A program made the translations under genes and the position numbers. The notes below the pieces were generated by a model, which saw nothing but the letters and a program-made list of their open reading frames with translations, had not been told where the DNA came from and did no database searches. Of a DNA stretch of 63,040 nucleotides, positions 46,840 through 58,900 are shown piece by piece (position 1 is the first letter of the stretch; the number at the start of each line of letters is the position of its first letter). This DNA comes from an uncultured Bacteroides sp. (GTDB taxonomy: Bacteria; Bacteroidota; Bacteroidia; Bacteroidales; Bacteroidaceae), in NCBI GenBank assembly GCA_900755095.1, contig CAAEFE010000049.1, forward strand, positions 1 to 63,040. Direction: 5' to 3'.

Positions 46840-46930
46840 ATTTTTCAAGCCCCCTTTTCTATGGTTTTATCTATTATCGGAGGAAACCTAAACTAAACTA
46901 TTGTAGAATAACCCTAATTGAATAACCAAT

Positions 46931-47359
46931 ATGGCTAAGAAAATAGAGAAATATCTCCCCGTAGATTACAGTGACAGTTTTTCCATAGAAGTTACAGAAA
47001 ATCGTTTGTCTCCTAAAGATATTATTTTAAAAGTCTTTGCTCATAACCCCGCTTGGCTCCGAATGTTGTATGCAATAAGGGCCTGTTTAGTCAAACCTTT
47101 CGGTATAGAAACTAAAGCTATTGAAAGTGAAGAACTTATTATAGAGGAAGACAAGCAAGAAGCAATTATGAGAAAAGACGATAAACATTTATTGTTTTAT
47201 GTCGATATTTTCATTACACCATTGGAAACAGGAAAACAAATGATTGAGGTTACCACATTAGTAAAATACCATAATTGGGTAGGAAAGGCTTATTTCTTTT
47301 GTATAAAACCTTTTCATCGGGTCATAGTGCCTTTAGTTCTCAAAAAGGCGCTATGCTGA
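46931..47359 (+). CDS. DUF2867 protein
   Basis: A 142-residue soluble protein that I recognise as DUF2867, a START/SRPBCC-like family. It shows the pattern YSDSFSIEV...SPKDIILKVFAHNPAWLRMLYAIRACLVKPFGI and a C-terminal KAYFFCIKPFHRVIVPLVLKKAL. No enzyme activity is known to me. It stands alone between the tRNA and proS on the same strand. Confidence 0.75.
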   Translation: MAKKIEKYLPVDYSDSFSIEVTENRLSPKDIILKVFAHNPAWLRMLYAIRACLVKPFGIETKAIESEELIIEEDKQEAIMRKDDKHLLFYVDIFITPLETGKQMIEVTTLVKYHNWVGKAYFFCIKPFHRVIVPLVLKKALC

Positions 47360-47477
47360 ACAAGCATAGTCGCGGATGCAACGATATAACGAATATGAAA
47401 AATGAGATATGTAATATAGAAGCAAATGACTTTAGAAAATTAATGCATGAAGAATAGGGCAGTTCATGCATTTTTCG

Positions 47478-47485
47478 TATTTTTG
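47478..47485 (+). promoter_or_regulatory. -7 element (TATTTTTG) of proS
   Basis: TATTTTTG fits TAnnTTTG, 44 bp before the proS start codon. Confidence 0.5.
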
Positions 47486-47529
47486 CACCCTGTTTTAACA
47501 CTCAAGAAAACTTTAAATAGAAAAATATA

Positions 47530-49023
<1,494 letters not shown>

Positions 49024-49045
49024 ACAAAATTCGCACATAATTATA

Positions 49046-49090
49046 AAAAGGATGGAAACGGCTCAATCGCTTTCATCCTTTTCTTTTTTT
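49046..49090 (+). terminator. Terminator after proS
   Basis: AAAAGGATGGAAACG pairs with CGCTTTCATCCTTTT with two mismatches over a short loop, followed by a long T-run. Confidence 0.85.
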
Positions 49091-49230
49091 TATTATATTA
49101 TTTATGGCCTGTCCTAACAGTTCATTAGACATTCAATAGTTATTTCAAGCTCTTTTTTCAATCCATTTCAGTTTTATTTCAGAAATATCCCTTTTCTTTG
49201 TAGTATGTAAAAAAGAAAGGAGACAAAATT

Positions 49231-49908
49231 ATGAAGATATTGATTGTAGAAGACGAACCCTCTTTGAGAGAACTGATTCAATGTTCACTTGAAAAAGAAC
49301 GTTACGTTGTAGAAACAGCCAGTGACTTCAATTCTGCTCTACGCAAAATTGAAGATTACGACTATGATTGTATCTTATTGGACATCATGCTACCGGACGG
49401 AAGCGGACTTGATCTTCTTGAACGACTGAAAGCTCTCCATAAGCGGGAGAACGTGATTATTATTTCCGCGAAAGACTCTCTGGAAGACAAAGTTTTGGGA
49501 TTAGAACTGGGAGCGGACGATTATTTGCCAAAGCCATTTCATTTGGTTGAACTAAATGCACGAATTAAAAGCGTGATTCGTCGCCATCAGCATGATGGAG
49601 AGATTGATATCCGCCAAGGCAACGTACGGATAGAACCGGATAAATATCGTGTATTTGTCAACGAGCAGGAAGTGGAACTAAATAGAAAAGAATATGATAT
49701 CCTGTTATATTTTATCAATCGCCCTGGGAGATTAATCAATAAAAACACTTTGGCCGAATCAGTGTGGGGAGACCATATCGATCAGGTCGATAATTTTGAC
49801 TTCATATATGCACAAATCAAGAATCTTCGCAAAAAGCTCAAAGATTCCGGTGCAACTATTGAAATTAAAGCAGTCTATGGATTTGGGTATAAAATGATAG
49901 TAGAATAA
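49231..49908 (+). CDS. OmpR-family response regulator
   Basis: A 225-residue two-component regulator. The receiver has the acidic pocket VEDE, phosphoacceptor D51 (ILLDIMLPDG), and the conserved Ser/Thr and Lys (ISAKDSL, LPKPFH). A winged-helix DNA-binding domain (about 130-225) has NRKEYDILLYFINRPGRLINK and AVYGFGYKM. It lies 21 bp before the sensor kinase start, forming a standard pair. Targets may include the convergent ABC/NEW3 operon, which is inference. Confidence 0.95.
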   Translation: MKILIVEDEPSLRELIQCSLEKERYVVETASDFNSALRKIEDYDYDCILLDIMLPDGSGLDLLERLKALHKRENVIIISAKDSLEDKVLGLELGADDYLPKPFHLVELNARIKSVIRRHQHDGEIDIRQGNVRIEPDKYRVFVNEQEVELNRKEYDILLYFINRPGRLINKNTLAESVWGDHIDQVDNFDFIYAQIKNLRKKLKDSGATIEIKAVYGFGYKMIVE

Positions 49909-49929
49909 AAAAGAAAGAAATTATTGTCC

Positions 49930-51204
49930 ATGAAATTAATATATTACATCATTCTTCGTATTACTCTTGCTCTGACCCTTATACTGACGGTCTGGGCTAT
50001 CTTCTTTTATGTTACGATGATCGATGAAGTCAACGATGAAGTGGATGATGCTTTGGAAGATTATTCGGAAACCATCATTATCCGGGCATTGGCAGGAGAG
50101 GAGCTACCTTCTAAAACCAATGGCTCCAACAATCAATATTATATGATGGAAGTAAGCAAAGAGTATGCGGAAAGCCGGGAGGATATTCAGTATAAAGACT
50201 CTATGGTATACATTGAAGAAAAAGGAGAGACCGAGCCGGCACGTATTCTTACTACTATCTTTAAAGATGATGAAGGACGATACCACGAGCTGACAGTATC
50301 AACTCCCAGCATTGAAAAAGACGATTTGAGAGATGCCATCCAGGTGTGGATTATATTTTTATATGTAGCTTTATTATTCTGCATTATTATCATTTCCGTA
50401 TGGGTATTTTACCGGAATATGCGACCGCTCTATGTACTTCTACACTGGCTGGACGGTTATCAAACAGGAAAAAGAAATAAACCTTTGAGTAACGATACTC
50501 AAATCACGGAATTCCGGAAATTAAATGAGGCTGCCATTCGTTATGTGGAACGTACGGAGCAGATGTTCGAACAACAAAAACAGTTTATCGGAAATGCTTC
50601 ACACGAGATACAAACTCCACTTGCTATCTGCCGTAATCGATTGGAAATGTTGATGGAAGATGATTCGCTATCAGAAAAACAACTGGAAGAACTGATGAAA
50701 ACGCATCAGACTTTAGAATACATCACTAAATTAAACAAATCCCTATTATTGCTTTCCAAGATTGATAATGGTCAGTTTACGGATACCAAAGAATTGGAAC
50801 TCAATGTACTTCTCAAACAATATCTGCAAGATTACGAAGAAGTTTATGATTATCGCAACATAGAAGTCACGATAGATGAACAAGGCGTTTTCAAGGTGAC
50901 AATGAACGAATCCCTGGCTGTTGCTTTACTCACTAACCTCCTGAAAAATGCATTTGTACATAATATTGACGGGGGACATATCCGAATCACCGTTACTAAG
51001 AACGGCATTACTTTCCGAAATTCGGGAGTGGAACATCCGCTGAACAAGGAACATATCTTCGAACGTTTCTATCAGGGTAGCAAAAAAGAAGGATCTACAG
51101 GGCTGGGATTAGCTATAGCCGATTCCATCTGTCGTTTGCAACATCTGAATATAAAATATTACTTCGAGCAGAATGAACATTGCTTCGAGATTTCCCAATC
51201 ATAA
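49930..51204 (+). CDS. Sensor histidine kinase
   Basis: A 424-residue membrane kinase. Two helices (about 5-28 and 139-161) flank a periplasmic sensor, followed by a HAMP-like linker and the dimerisation box with H225 (NASHEIQTPLAI). The ATPase domain has an N-box (LLTNLLKNAFVHN) and GSTGLGLAI. The G1 box is weak (FRNSGVEHPL replaces DNGxG), so nucleotide binding may be less typical. The ATG at 49930 is preferred over an in-frame TTG two codons earlier. Confidence 0.92.
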   Translation: MKLIYYIILRITLALTLILTVWAIFFYVTMIDEVNDEVDDALEDYSETIIIRALAGEELPSKTNGSNNQYYMMEVSKEYAESREDIQYKDSMVYIEEKGETEPARILTTIFKDDEGRYHELTVSTPSIEKDDLRDAIQVWIIFLYVALLFCIIIISVWVFYRNMRPLYVLLHWLDGYQTGKRNKPLSNDTQITEFRKLNEAAIRYVERTEQMFEQQKQFIGNASHEIQTPLAICRNRLEMLMEDDSLSEKQLEELMKTHQTLEYITKLNKSLLLLSKIDNGQFTDTKELELNVLLKQYLQDYEEVYDYRNIEVTIDEQGVFKVTMNESLAVALLTNLLKNAFVHNIDGGHIRITVTKNGITFRNSGVEHPLNKEHIFERFYQGSKKEGSTGLGLAIADSICRLQHLNIKYYFEQNEHCFEISQS

Positions 51205-51218
51205 GATTCATCTGAAAA

Positions 51219-51316
51219 ACACAGAGGACACGGATTTTAAGTGAACGACCTGTCGGTTATCATAAAACCAATTTGTCAGGTATATCCATCCACCTGTTTC
51301 TCCGTGTCCTCTGCGT
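51219..51316. repeat. Long inverted repeat between convergent genes
   Basis: ACACAGAGGACACGGA (51219-51234) is inverted at 51301-51316 (TCCGTGTCCTCTGCGT), with 15 of 16 matching and a 66-base spacer. It may act as a bidirectional terminator for the kinase and the permease genes, or be a remnant of a dispersed repeat. The sequence resembles a CACAGAGGACACGGA motif that I recall from intergenic repeats elsewhere. Confidence 0.7.
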
Positions 51317-51333
51317 CTTTTATAGTGAGCAGG

Positions 51334-52290
51334 TTATCGGGATCGTATTTCTCTCCTCATAAACATGATATAAGAAATAGCGAAGCAAATAACCGTTGCC
51401 GCAATCAATCCGGTCAACTGTGGCCATACAACTAAAAGACTTTGTCCCAATGGGAGCGGACTAGGGATAGCTCCCTGTACCTGTTCCATAGTCAATGGCC
51501 CCAAACTTCTGACAGAAGGCATCAATAGTGTGGTGGTAGCTTCATTAAACAGTTCACTCGGTGCCAAACGCATCAACCCTAGAATAAACTTCTGATAACT
51601 GATAATCTGATAAGGTGATGCCATCTGTGACGGACTCAACCCTTTTGCCACCAAATTAACAATCATGGTATAGAATACACTAAAAAACAGCCAAACAGCC
51701 ACAGATGCTAAGGCAGAAGTCGCTGCCTGACGGAAACGGAGTGAGAACAGAATAGCCAGATTCAACCAGAATGCTACATAAAAGATACTGGTAATGATGA
51801 AGAAAACAATTCTCCAAAACTCTTCTGCCGTAGGAGGAATACCAATAGCAATCAGCCCACATCCCATCACCAGAAAGCCCAATACAAACAACATGATACC
51901 TATCACAATCAAAGCAGCCACAAACTTCGCATTGATAATGCAATCGCGATGAATAGGCTGGGACAGCATACGGCTCAATGTTCCTTTATTTTGTTCGGAA
52001 TTGACTGCATCAAATCCCAAAGCGATTCCCAATAGGGGACCTAAGAAGTTAATAAACAGCACAAAAGAGGGGAGAGTCCCATCTGAAACCGTAAACAACT
52101 TCAAGAAAAGAAACGAACCGTCCGGATCATTAGGTTTGATGGCTTCACTAATATTGGTGAGTGCTGTATATAGCGACCCCATACAGGTAAGTGCTATAAT
52201 GCCTATTAGTATAATAAAACGCCAACTTTTGACATGATCGGAAATTTCCTTGTTGACGATAACCCAAAAAGGATGATTGACTTTATTCAT
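51334..52290 (-). CDS. ABC transporter permease (ABC-2 type)
   Basis: A 318-residue membrane protein with six helices and a periplasmic loop after helix 1, typical of NosY/GldF-like permeases. GFDAVNSEQNKGTLSRMLSQPIHRDCIINAKF is a strong family signature. The ATG at 52290 is preceded by GGAGGAG, a good ribosome-binding site, and overlaps the ATPase stop by 8 bp. It pairs with the ATPase encoded just upstream. Confidence 0.9.
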   Translation of the reverse strand: MNKVNHPFWVIVNKEISDHVKSWRFIILIGIIALTCMGSLYTALTNISEAIKPNDPDGSFLFLKLFTVSDGTLPSFVLFINFLGPLLGIALGFDAVNSEQNKGTLSRMLSQPIHRDCIINAKFVAALIVIGIMLFVLGFLVMGCGLIAIGIPPTAEEFWRIVFFIITSIFYVAFWLNLAILFSLRFRQAATSALASVAVWLFFSVFYTMIVNLVAKGLSPSQMASPYQIISYQKFILGLMRLAPSELFNEATTTLLMPSVRSLGPLTMEQVQGAIPSPLPLGQSLLVVWPQLTGLIAATVICFAISYIMFMRREIRSR

Positions 52291-53026
52291 GTCTTTCTCC
52301 TCCTTCCTCAAAATAATGGTTATAAATATCAGACAATTCCTGCTTCTTATCTTTCAATTCTGCCATATCGATCAAAGCAAGTAATTGGCCATTACTGAAC
52401 AAACCTACCCGGTCGCACACTTTCTGTACCTGATCCAGATGATGGGAAGAGAAAAGCACTGTCAGTCCTTCTTCTTTACTCAACCAGCGAATCAGTTCGA
52501 TAAATTCCTGAACACCTGCAGGGTCAATCCCTGAAGTCGGCTCATCGAGAATAATAATCTCCGGATTTTTAATAAGTACATCAGCCAATCCCAACCGCTG
52601 TCTCATACCACGAGAGTATTTCCCTGTCTTTTTGGCTAACTGATCTTCAAGGCCTACCCGCTTCATCAGTTCCATAGCCTTGGTTTTTGCCTCTTTATCA
52701 GAAATACCATTTAATCGCGCTGTATAGATCAAATTCTCCGGTCCTGTCATATCATCATAGAATCCTACATCTTCTGGCAAATACCCAATTTTCCTTTTTA
52801 CTTCAATGGGGTGTGTAGTAGAATTGATTCCACAAATTTCAACTGTTCCCGAAGTAGGCTCTGTCAATCCCAACATCATTAAGATAGTAGTTGATTTTCC
52901 AGCACCATTCGGTCCCAGTAATCCGAAGATTTCTCCTTTCCGGATATTCAGGCGAATATGATCTACAGCAGTGAAATTACCGTATTGTTTGGTCAAATCG
53001 GTAAGTACGATCACTTGTTCGCCCAT
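52283..53026 (-). CDS. ABC transporter ATP-binding protein
   Basis: A 247-residue ATPase with Walker A GPNGAGKST, signature SRGMRQRLG, Walker B IIILDEPTSGID and the switch His in SSHH. It is a single-domain exporter-type ATPase close to CcmA/NosF-like proteins. Its neighbours are the ABC-2 permease and the NEW3-domain protein, and all three form one operon. The cargo is unknown. Confidence 0.93.
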   Translation of the reverse strand: MGEQVIVLTDLTKQYGNFTAVDHIRLNIRKGEIFGLLGPNGAGKSTTILMMLGLTEPTSGTVEICGINSTTHPIEVKRKIGYLPEDVGFYDDMTGPENLIYTARLNGISDKEAKTKAMELMKRVGLEDQLAKKTGKYSRGMRQRLGLADVLIKNPEIIILDEPTSGIDPAGVQEFIELIRWLSKEEGLTVLFSSHHLDQVQKVCDRVGLFSNGQLLALIDMAELKDKKQELSDIYNHYFEEGGERHE

Positions 53027-53029
53027 AAT

Positions 53030-54181
53030 TTACCTCCTTCCATATTTACGGAACAGATAGTAAACCACGCCGATGGTGGCAATAATGATAAGAACGCCTA
53101 CCCATCCCCATATCATCGGAGTTTTTACTGCAACTCTGAACTGCGCATCTGCATTTGCTTCAGGAGTTTTTGCCATGATGGTAGTCACATAGTCGCCTGG
53201 CAATGCTTTTTTAGAAGCTTTCAAAGTAGCCATAACCGTTGATGTCTCTCCGGCTTTTAGTGCATCGATTTTTGAAGGTTCGAAAGTTACTTCCCAGTCA
53301 GCAGGTTTATTAGCAGACAGCTGAATATCTTTCAGTAATGAAGAACCTGTATTTCTGACTTCCAGTTCTATTTTCTTTATATCACCTGCTGTGACATCTG
53401 TACTCAATAACCCACGGGGAGTAGTCAGTTCCATTTGATAAGAGCCGGTAACAACCACTTCCAGTTCCAATTCGGCAGAAGTGGTACCTGTAGCGGCGCG
53501 TACCGGAATTTTGTAACTACCGGCTTCTACATTGGCAGGAGGAGTAATATCTATGCTTACATTTTGAGTGCTGTTGGCTTCCACTTGTGCAGAAGTGGCT
53601 TGCTTATAGTTAGGTTTAAAAACTACATTCCAACCTCTGGGTGCATTAGCCATCAAAGCATATAGCTGCTGGTCGGCAGTCTGATTCTTTAAAGTGGCGC
53701 TGAAAGTGAAGGTTGATTTGGAATTTCCCTGCATGTTGGGTTGGTCGGTAGTAAATTCAGTCTGGTATGTTCCTTTTTGAGCAACCACCACATCCAATGG
53801 AAGTTTGGCGTTTCCGGCATATACCACAAAGTGATAATTACCTTTATTCACTTTTAATGGGACTTCGACTTTTAAATTGAAAGTCTTTTTCTCTTTGGGA
53901 AGTACCGATAGTTGGCTAAGGCTCCAGCCACCGGATTTCATTTCGTGTTTCCAACTGGCGGACAATCCGCTGACAGAAAGATTCGCATTCGTCAACTGGT
54001 CTGTGTTGTTGATAAGATCGATACTGTAGTCAATTGACGCTCCGGGAGATACGGAGATTTTTGTGTAAGGTGTGTACAGAATCACGCTCTTAGGTATTGA
54101 ATCATTGGCGTGCGTGTAACTCATAGGGATCATCCCCAATAGAATAGCTAATAATAAAAAATAATTTGTTCTCATAGTCAT
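53030..54181 (-). CDS. NEW3-domain membrane-anchored protein (COG1470-like)
   Basis: A 383-residue protein with a signal peptide, three Ig-like NEW3-type beta domains (about 35-130, 135-250, 255-350) and a C-terminal anchor helix (IWGWVGVLIIIATIGVVYYLFRKYGRR, near 356-383) with a positive tail. The repeated pattern includes PRGWNVVFKP and PADWEVTFEP, each following a turn. These proteins often precede an ABC ATPase and permease, and may gather or present the cargo outside the inner membrane. The start was set at the ATG at 54181, and 54175 is equally possible. The gene ends 3 bp before the ATPase. Confidence 0.82.
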   Translation of the reverse strand: MTMRTNYFLLLAILLGMIPMSYTHANDSIPKSVILYTPYTKISVSPGASIDYSIDLINNTDQLTNANLSVSGLSASWKHEMKSGGWSLSQLSVLPKEKKTFNLKVEVPLKVNKGNYHFVVYAGNAKLPLDVVVAQKGTYQTEFTTDQPNMQGNSKSTFTFSATLKNQTADQQLYALMANAPRGWNVVFKPNYKQATSAQVEANSTQNVSIDITPPANVEAGSYKIPVRAATGTTSAELELEVVVTGSYQMELTTPRGLLSTDVTAGDIKKIELEVRNTGSSLLKDIQLSANKPADWEVTFEPSKIDALKAGETSTVMATLKASKKALPGDYVTTIMAKTPEANADAQFRVAVKTPMIWGWVGVLIIIATIGVVYYLFRKYGRR

Positions 54182-54300
54182 ACAAAAGTTCTTATGGTTG
54201 TTTAATATGAATATTGTCAAATTTGTGTGTGCAAAAATAAACGATGTATCTATTAGTAGTTTTAAAAGAATCCTAAAGAATCTAATTTCAGGAAGAAATT

Positions 54301-54380
54301 ATAGTGACACTATCCCTATAGGATGGTGACGGTATCCTTTATGTATAGTGACGCTATGTTAACCGGATAGCGTCACTATA
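54301..54380. repeat. Palindrome array D (GGATAGCGTCACTAT family)
   Basis: Units ATAGTGACACTATCC (54301-54315), GGATGGTGACGGTATCC (54321-54337), ATAGTGACGCTAT (54345-54357) and GGATAGCGTCACTATA (54365-54380). The last is identical to a unit of array A at 18515-18530. As with A, it lies between two divergent genes and upstream of their promoters. Confidence 0.85.
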
Positions 54381-54498
54381 TTTTTTCGATTTTTTTTCGG
54401 AAATTCTCAAAATTCCCAAATCTTTTCAGATTCTCCTCTCATCTTTGCATTATCAAATTAATAATAATAGTAAAAACCAATATTAAAAAACAACGATT

Positions 54499-54936
54499 AT
54501 GAAAAAGTTAGTATTCTTATTAGTGTGTCTTTTCACTTTGCAAACAGTAGCTCGTGCAGATGACGACAAACCAATCCAGGTAACTCAAATGCCACAACCG
54601 GCACAGCAGTTTATCAAACAGCATTTTGCCGACAGCAAAGTAGCATTAGCCAAAATGGAGAGTGATTTCTTTTATAAAAGTTATGAAGTGATTTTCACGA
54701 ATGGCGATAAAGTGGAGTTTGACAACAAAGGCAACTGGGAAGAAGTGAACTGCAAATATAGTTCTGTACCTACAGCAATTATTCCGGCAGCTATTCAGAA
54801 ATACGTAACGACCAATTACCCTGATGCTAAAATTCTAAAAATTGAGAGAGATAAGAAAGATTATGAAGTAAAACTGTCCAACCGTACGGAACTGAAGTTT
54901 GACCTGAAATTTAATTTGATTGATATTGATTTCTAA
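54499..54936 (+). CDS. PepSY-like secreted protein
   Basis: A 145-residue exported protein (signal peptide cleaved near VARA) with two tandem PepSY-like (PF11396-type) repeats, each with the F/Y..YEV.F.NG..V.F...G.W pattern. These small beta-alpha proteins are thought to bind or modulate other periplasmic proteins. No catalytic residue is seen. It is the first gene of a pair with a larger paralogue and sits opposite the NEW3/ABC operon. Confidence 0.85.
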   Translation: MKKLVFLLVCLFTLQTVARADDDKPIQVTQMPQPAQQFIKQHFADSKVALAKMESDFFYKSYEVIFTNGDKVEFDNKGNWEEVNCKYSSVPTAIIPAAIQKYVTTNYPDAKILKIERDKKDYEVKLSNRTELKFDLKFNLIDIDF

Positions 54937-54957
54937 ACCTATTTAAATTGAACAAAG

Positions 54958-55815
54958 ATGAAACTAAAGATTTATACACTTTTACTGGCACTAAGCGTCA
55001 CATGGAGTCTGCAAAGTTGTGACAACGATGACGATGGTTCAATAGCTGTTCCTGCCGAACTTCAAAGTGCATTTTCATCCAAATTCCCTAATGCTGCAAA
55101 TGTGAAGTGGGAAACTAAGTCTGGATATTATGTAGCAGATTTCTATGACGGATATGAAGCATCTGCATGGTTCACCCAAGATGGTAAATGGCAAATGACA
55201 GAAACGGACATTCCTTACAATGCATTACCACAAGCAGTAAAAATGTCTTTTGAGAACAGCGAATATGCCTCATGGAAGCGGGATGATATAGACAAACTGG
55301 AACGGACAGGCGTTGAAACTGTTTTCGTAATTGAAGTCGAAAAGCAGAATCAGGAGGTCGATTTGTATTATTCTGCTGATGGAACTCTGATTAAAAGCAT
55401 TGTAGACACTGATGATGATAACAGCGAACATCTTCCTGTACAATTGACTGAAGCTATGAAAAACTTCATCAATGAAAAGTATCCGAATGCAAGAATCATG
55501 GAAGTAGACGTTGAAGATAATAGAAATGATTGGGATTTTGGATATACAGAGGTAGATATCATTCATAATGGAATCCCAAAAGATGTATTGTTCAACCAGA
55601 CTGGAAATTGGTATTCTACTTCATGGGAAGTACGTCAGGATGAATTGCCTGAAGCGGTAAACAGTACTCTCAATAATCAATATAGAGAATATCGTTTTGA
55701 CGAAGCGGAGTATATTGAAAAAGCAGATGGTACCATATATTATCGAATTGAACTTGAGAAGGGGAATGTAGATAAAGTAGTAAACATAGGCGAGAACGGT
55801 ACTGTCCTTTCATAG
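54958..55815 (+). CDS. PepSY-like lipoprotein
   Basis: A 285-residue lipoprotein (lipobox LQSC, Cys20) with four PepSY-like repeats, for example FPNAANVKWETKSGYYVADFYDGYEASAWF and YPNARIMEVDVEDNRNDWDFGYTEVDII. Acidic residues are abundant. It starts 21 bp after the smaller paralogue and shares the terminator at 55857. It probably sits in the periplasm or on the surface. The partner is unknown. Confidence 0.85.
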   Translation: MKLKIYTLLLALSVTWSLQSCDNDDDGSIAVPAELQSAFSSKFPNAANVKWETKSGYYVADFYDGYEASAWFTQDGKWQMTETDIPYNALPQAVKMSFENSEYASWKRDDIDKLERTGVETVFVIEVEKQNQEVDLYYSADGTLIKSIVDTDDDNSEHLPVQLTEAMKNFINEKYPNARIMEVDVEDNRNDWDFGYTEVDIIHNGIPKDVLFNQTGNWYSTSWEVRQDELPEAVNSTLNNQYREYRFDEAEYIEKADGTIYYRIELEKGNVDKVVNIGENGTVLS

Positions 55816-55856
55816 GTCAAAGTGCATAATTCTGAAACATAATTCTCACAAACAAC

Positions 55857-55894
55857 AAACGATGACATAATTCCTGGTGGATATGTCATCGTTT
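55857..55894. terminator. Bidirectional terminator between PepSY genes and tamB
   Basis: A perfect 13-bp stem, AAACGATGACATA (55857-55869) with TATGTCATCGTTT (55882-55894), has a 12-base loop and A/T tails on both sides. Confidence 0.88.
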
Positions 55895-55902
55895 ATTATT
55901 TT

Positions 55903-58900
55903 TTACTGCTCCTGTACACGTTTTCTTTTCACTGCCGATTTAGCAGTTTTATCAGTGATACTGTCCGTTTGTTGCGGTTTCACCTTTTCAGCTTCTTCCC
56001 GTTTCCGCTTATTGCGTAACCGCCATTTATTCCAGAAATATAGATCACTCCATTTATTGAAATCCTTTTTATACATGATACCTACACCTTGTGTAGTCAA
56101 GTTTGTTTTTGTGTAATAACGGTCATTTGTCTCATTATAAGCCTTCAAACGAATATCTCCCGAACGGGTAATCAGCCATTCTGCTTCAAAGTCTCCTACA
56201 AAGTTAGTATTAGCCATCGGATTATCCCGATAACCGAAGTTTCCATTTATCAATAAACGGTTATTCAATAATTGTCCCGACAAAATACCTTCTACTTCCA
56301 TATCTGTCCAACCCTTATCACCCGTACTCAAATTCGTACCGATATTCCAGTTATTCGTTTCAAAGACTTGTGAAAGTGCATTATTCAACTGGCCGGAGAG
56401 AGTAGATGAGAGCACCGATGACATCACATTCGAATTCTGATTATTATTACGGGCATCTTCCGTATAGAACTTGCCAATACCCAACAAATAAAGAATCTGC
56501 ATATTCATTTGCTCTTCCGTACTGATATAATTACGCACCAATGTTTGTATTTCATCTCTTTCATTCGGAAGTTCTATACCCAGTTTGATAGTCGGTCGTA
56601 CCAGCATACCACTTAGATTCATGATACAATTTACACGTACATTGGGTTGTTGAATAATAGCCGAAGCATCCGGTATCAAGTCATTCAAAGAAGCGGAATT
56701 CACTGTATATGAAGCTTGTATATCCATGTTAGCATCCAAAGGTGCACCATTGAACGTTATTGTACTTCCATCCTTGATAATAAAGTCTTTACGGATCACC
56801 TCCTGCAAACTAAATTTATATACTCCTTGATTGATCCGGTAATTACCAAACATTTTCACATCGCCCTTATTATAAAATTCCGTCCGGATATTTCCCGTAC
56901 CTTTTCCGCTGATATAATCTCCGGCAATAGGGTCCATAATGATTCGCATGGTGGCATCGGGAGTTGCATCCACAAGAATATTCAAACGGATATCTGTTTT
57001 CTGCTCTTCCTCCTCCTGACGTTTTTGCTGTATTTGTTCGTAATATGAGATTACTTGAACAGAATCCTGGATAGTACGACGAGGTGTTTTATCCACGAAT
57101 TTGATAAACTGATTGCTAGTAGCCGATGCTACACTACCATTAATATAGGTAAAGGTAGTATTTCGATTTGTAGTCATGCCCACATTTACATCGAGCCCCT
57201 GTATGGCGTTTCCAGAGAGCAATACATTCCCGGTACCATATACCGTACCATAGAAAGGCATATCTGTCGATTCTTTTGTGTTCATCACAAGCATATTATT
57301 TGCCTGTATCTCGAAACGATAGTTTAGGTTCTTAAAATGCTGGAAATGCAAATATCCATTCATTCTCCCCGAATGCCCTTCCATATCAGAGATATGTATA
57401 TTATTGAATGTCAATCCGGTAGGAGCCAAATGAATAGTATCTTTTACCGCAAAATGTGTGTTTAAAATATCAAAATTCATGGATGCATCTGTCATAACCG
57501 CACCATCCAGGTTCAATCCTTTAAATTTTCCATAGAAATGTACTTTTCCTGTTCCCCGCCCTTTAATATCATTGGCAATAGACTTCATATAATGTTCGAG
57601 GAATTTCAGATTCAATTCATTTGCTTCAATATTTAAATCAAGTCCGCTCTCGGGTTTTAATGGATAAATAATACCCGTGACACGCGACGGAGAAGGAGAT
57701 ATATCCTGAATGGATGCATCCAACCGGATACCTCTGTTTTCATTATCCCACTCACCATATATATCCAGTTCACCCAAACGACCGTGATTGAGTGAGAAAT
57801 TCTTTATAAATAAACGGGTATTCATGATAGGCTTTTTAAACACTCCGCTTGCATAAGCCGTTCCTGTTGCATCGCCCTCAAAATTTACATCGTCGGATAT
57901 ACTTGCAATATCAAATACATATCCCATATTTATATCCTTTAGATCAACCTTTACAGTATCTTTAGGATTCTCGGAAAGCCGGCCGTTAATACGTACATAC
58001 CTATCCTGATGACTAAAATAGAAATTATTCACATCCACTCGTCCGGAATCGACCACCACCTGCGAAGGATGTATCTTCCAGAGAGTATCATTTAAAATAA
58101 CATCAGTAGGCTTCACATCCACCATCGCTTTCAACAATGACTTTTCTCCGCTTGTACGTAGAAATTTGGCAACAGCTGCTAATTTCCCGCTATATGTTGC
58201 TGCAGCATTATTTCCCCAATCCAAAGTCGTACTGACATTGTCATCTTTAGCTTGTGCATCCAGAGATAGATTGACTGCTCCTTTCTTTTTCAAATTAGTC
58301 AGACGAACCCGTGCACGAATATGATCTGCCGGATTCTCGCACAGAATCATACCTGACTCAATATAGTTGTTCTTATATTGCAGACGGGGAAAATATCCCT
58401 CTACACGCAAGCGTTGTAAAGCATCATTAAAATATCCCTTCAACGTAGAATGGGTATACACCGTCAATGGTATATCAAATATCGTAGATAAAATGTCCGT
58501 ATTATATACATGTATATCAAACAAAAAGTTATTATGGGTTTCAATCGGTTTCTTGGGAGGTAATATCAAAGACGGTACATATTTCCGCATAATATTCAGA
58601 ATACTGGCAGGTAATGTGTGATATTGAAATTTTCCTTCTATGCTTGCTTTCATGAATTCGGAAGTCAATCTAAGCTGATTTTCTCCATTTTGTTTGGTTG
58701 CCCGGATATTCATATTCTGCATGAAATATGCTTTATCCGGAGCTGCAAACTCCAAACTGTCCACATTGATTTCTCCAATCATCTCATCCACTGATCCACC
58801 TGTAAAATTAGCTTTCAGCTTTAAAGAGAGCTCTGCATCGGGATATTTGGTCGTAAGATTCAAATCATGTGGGCGTACTTTATTGACTACTGCAAGAAAA

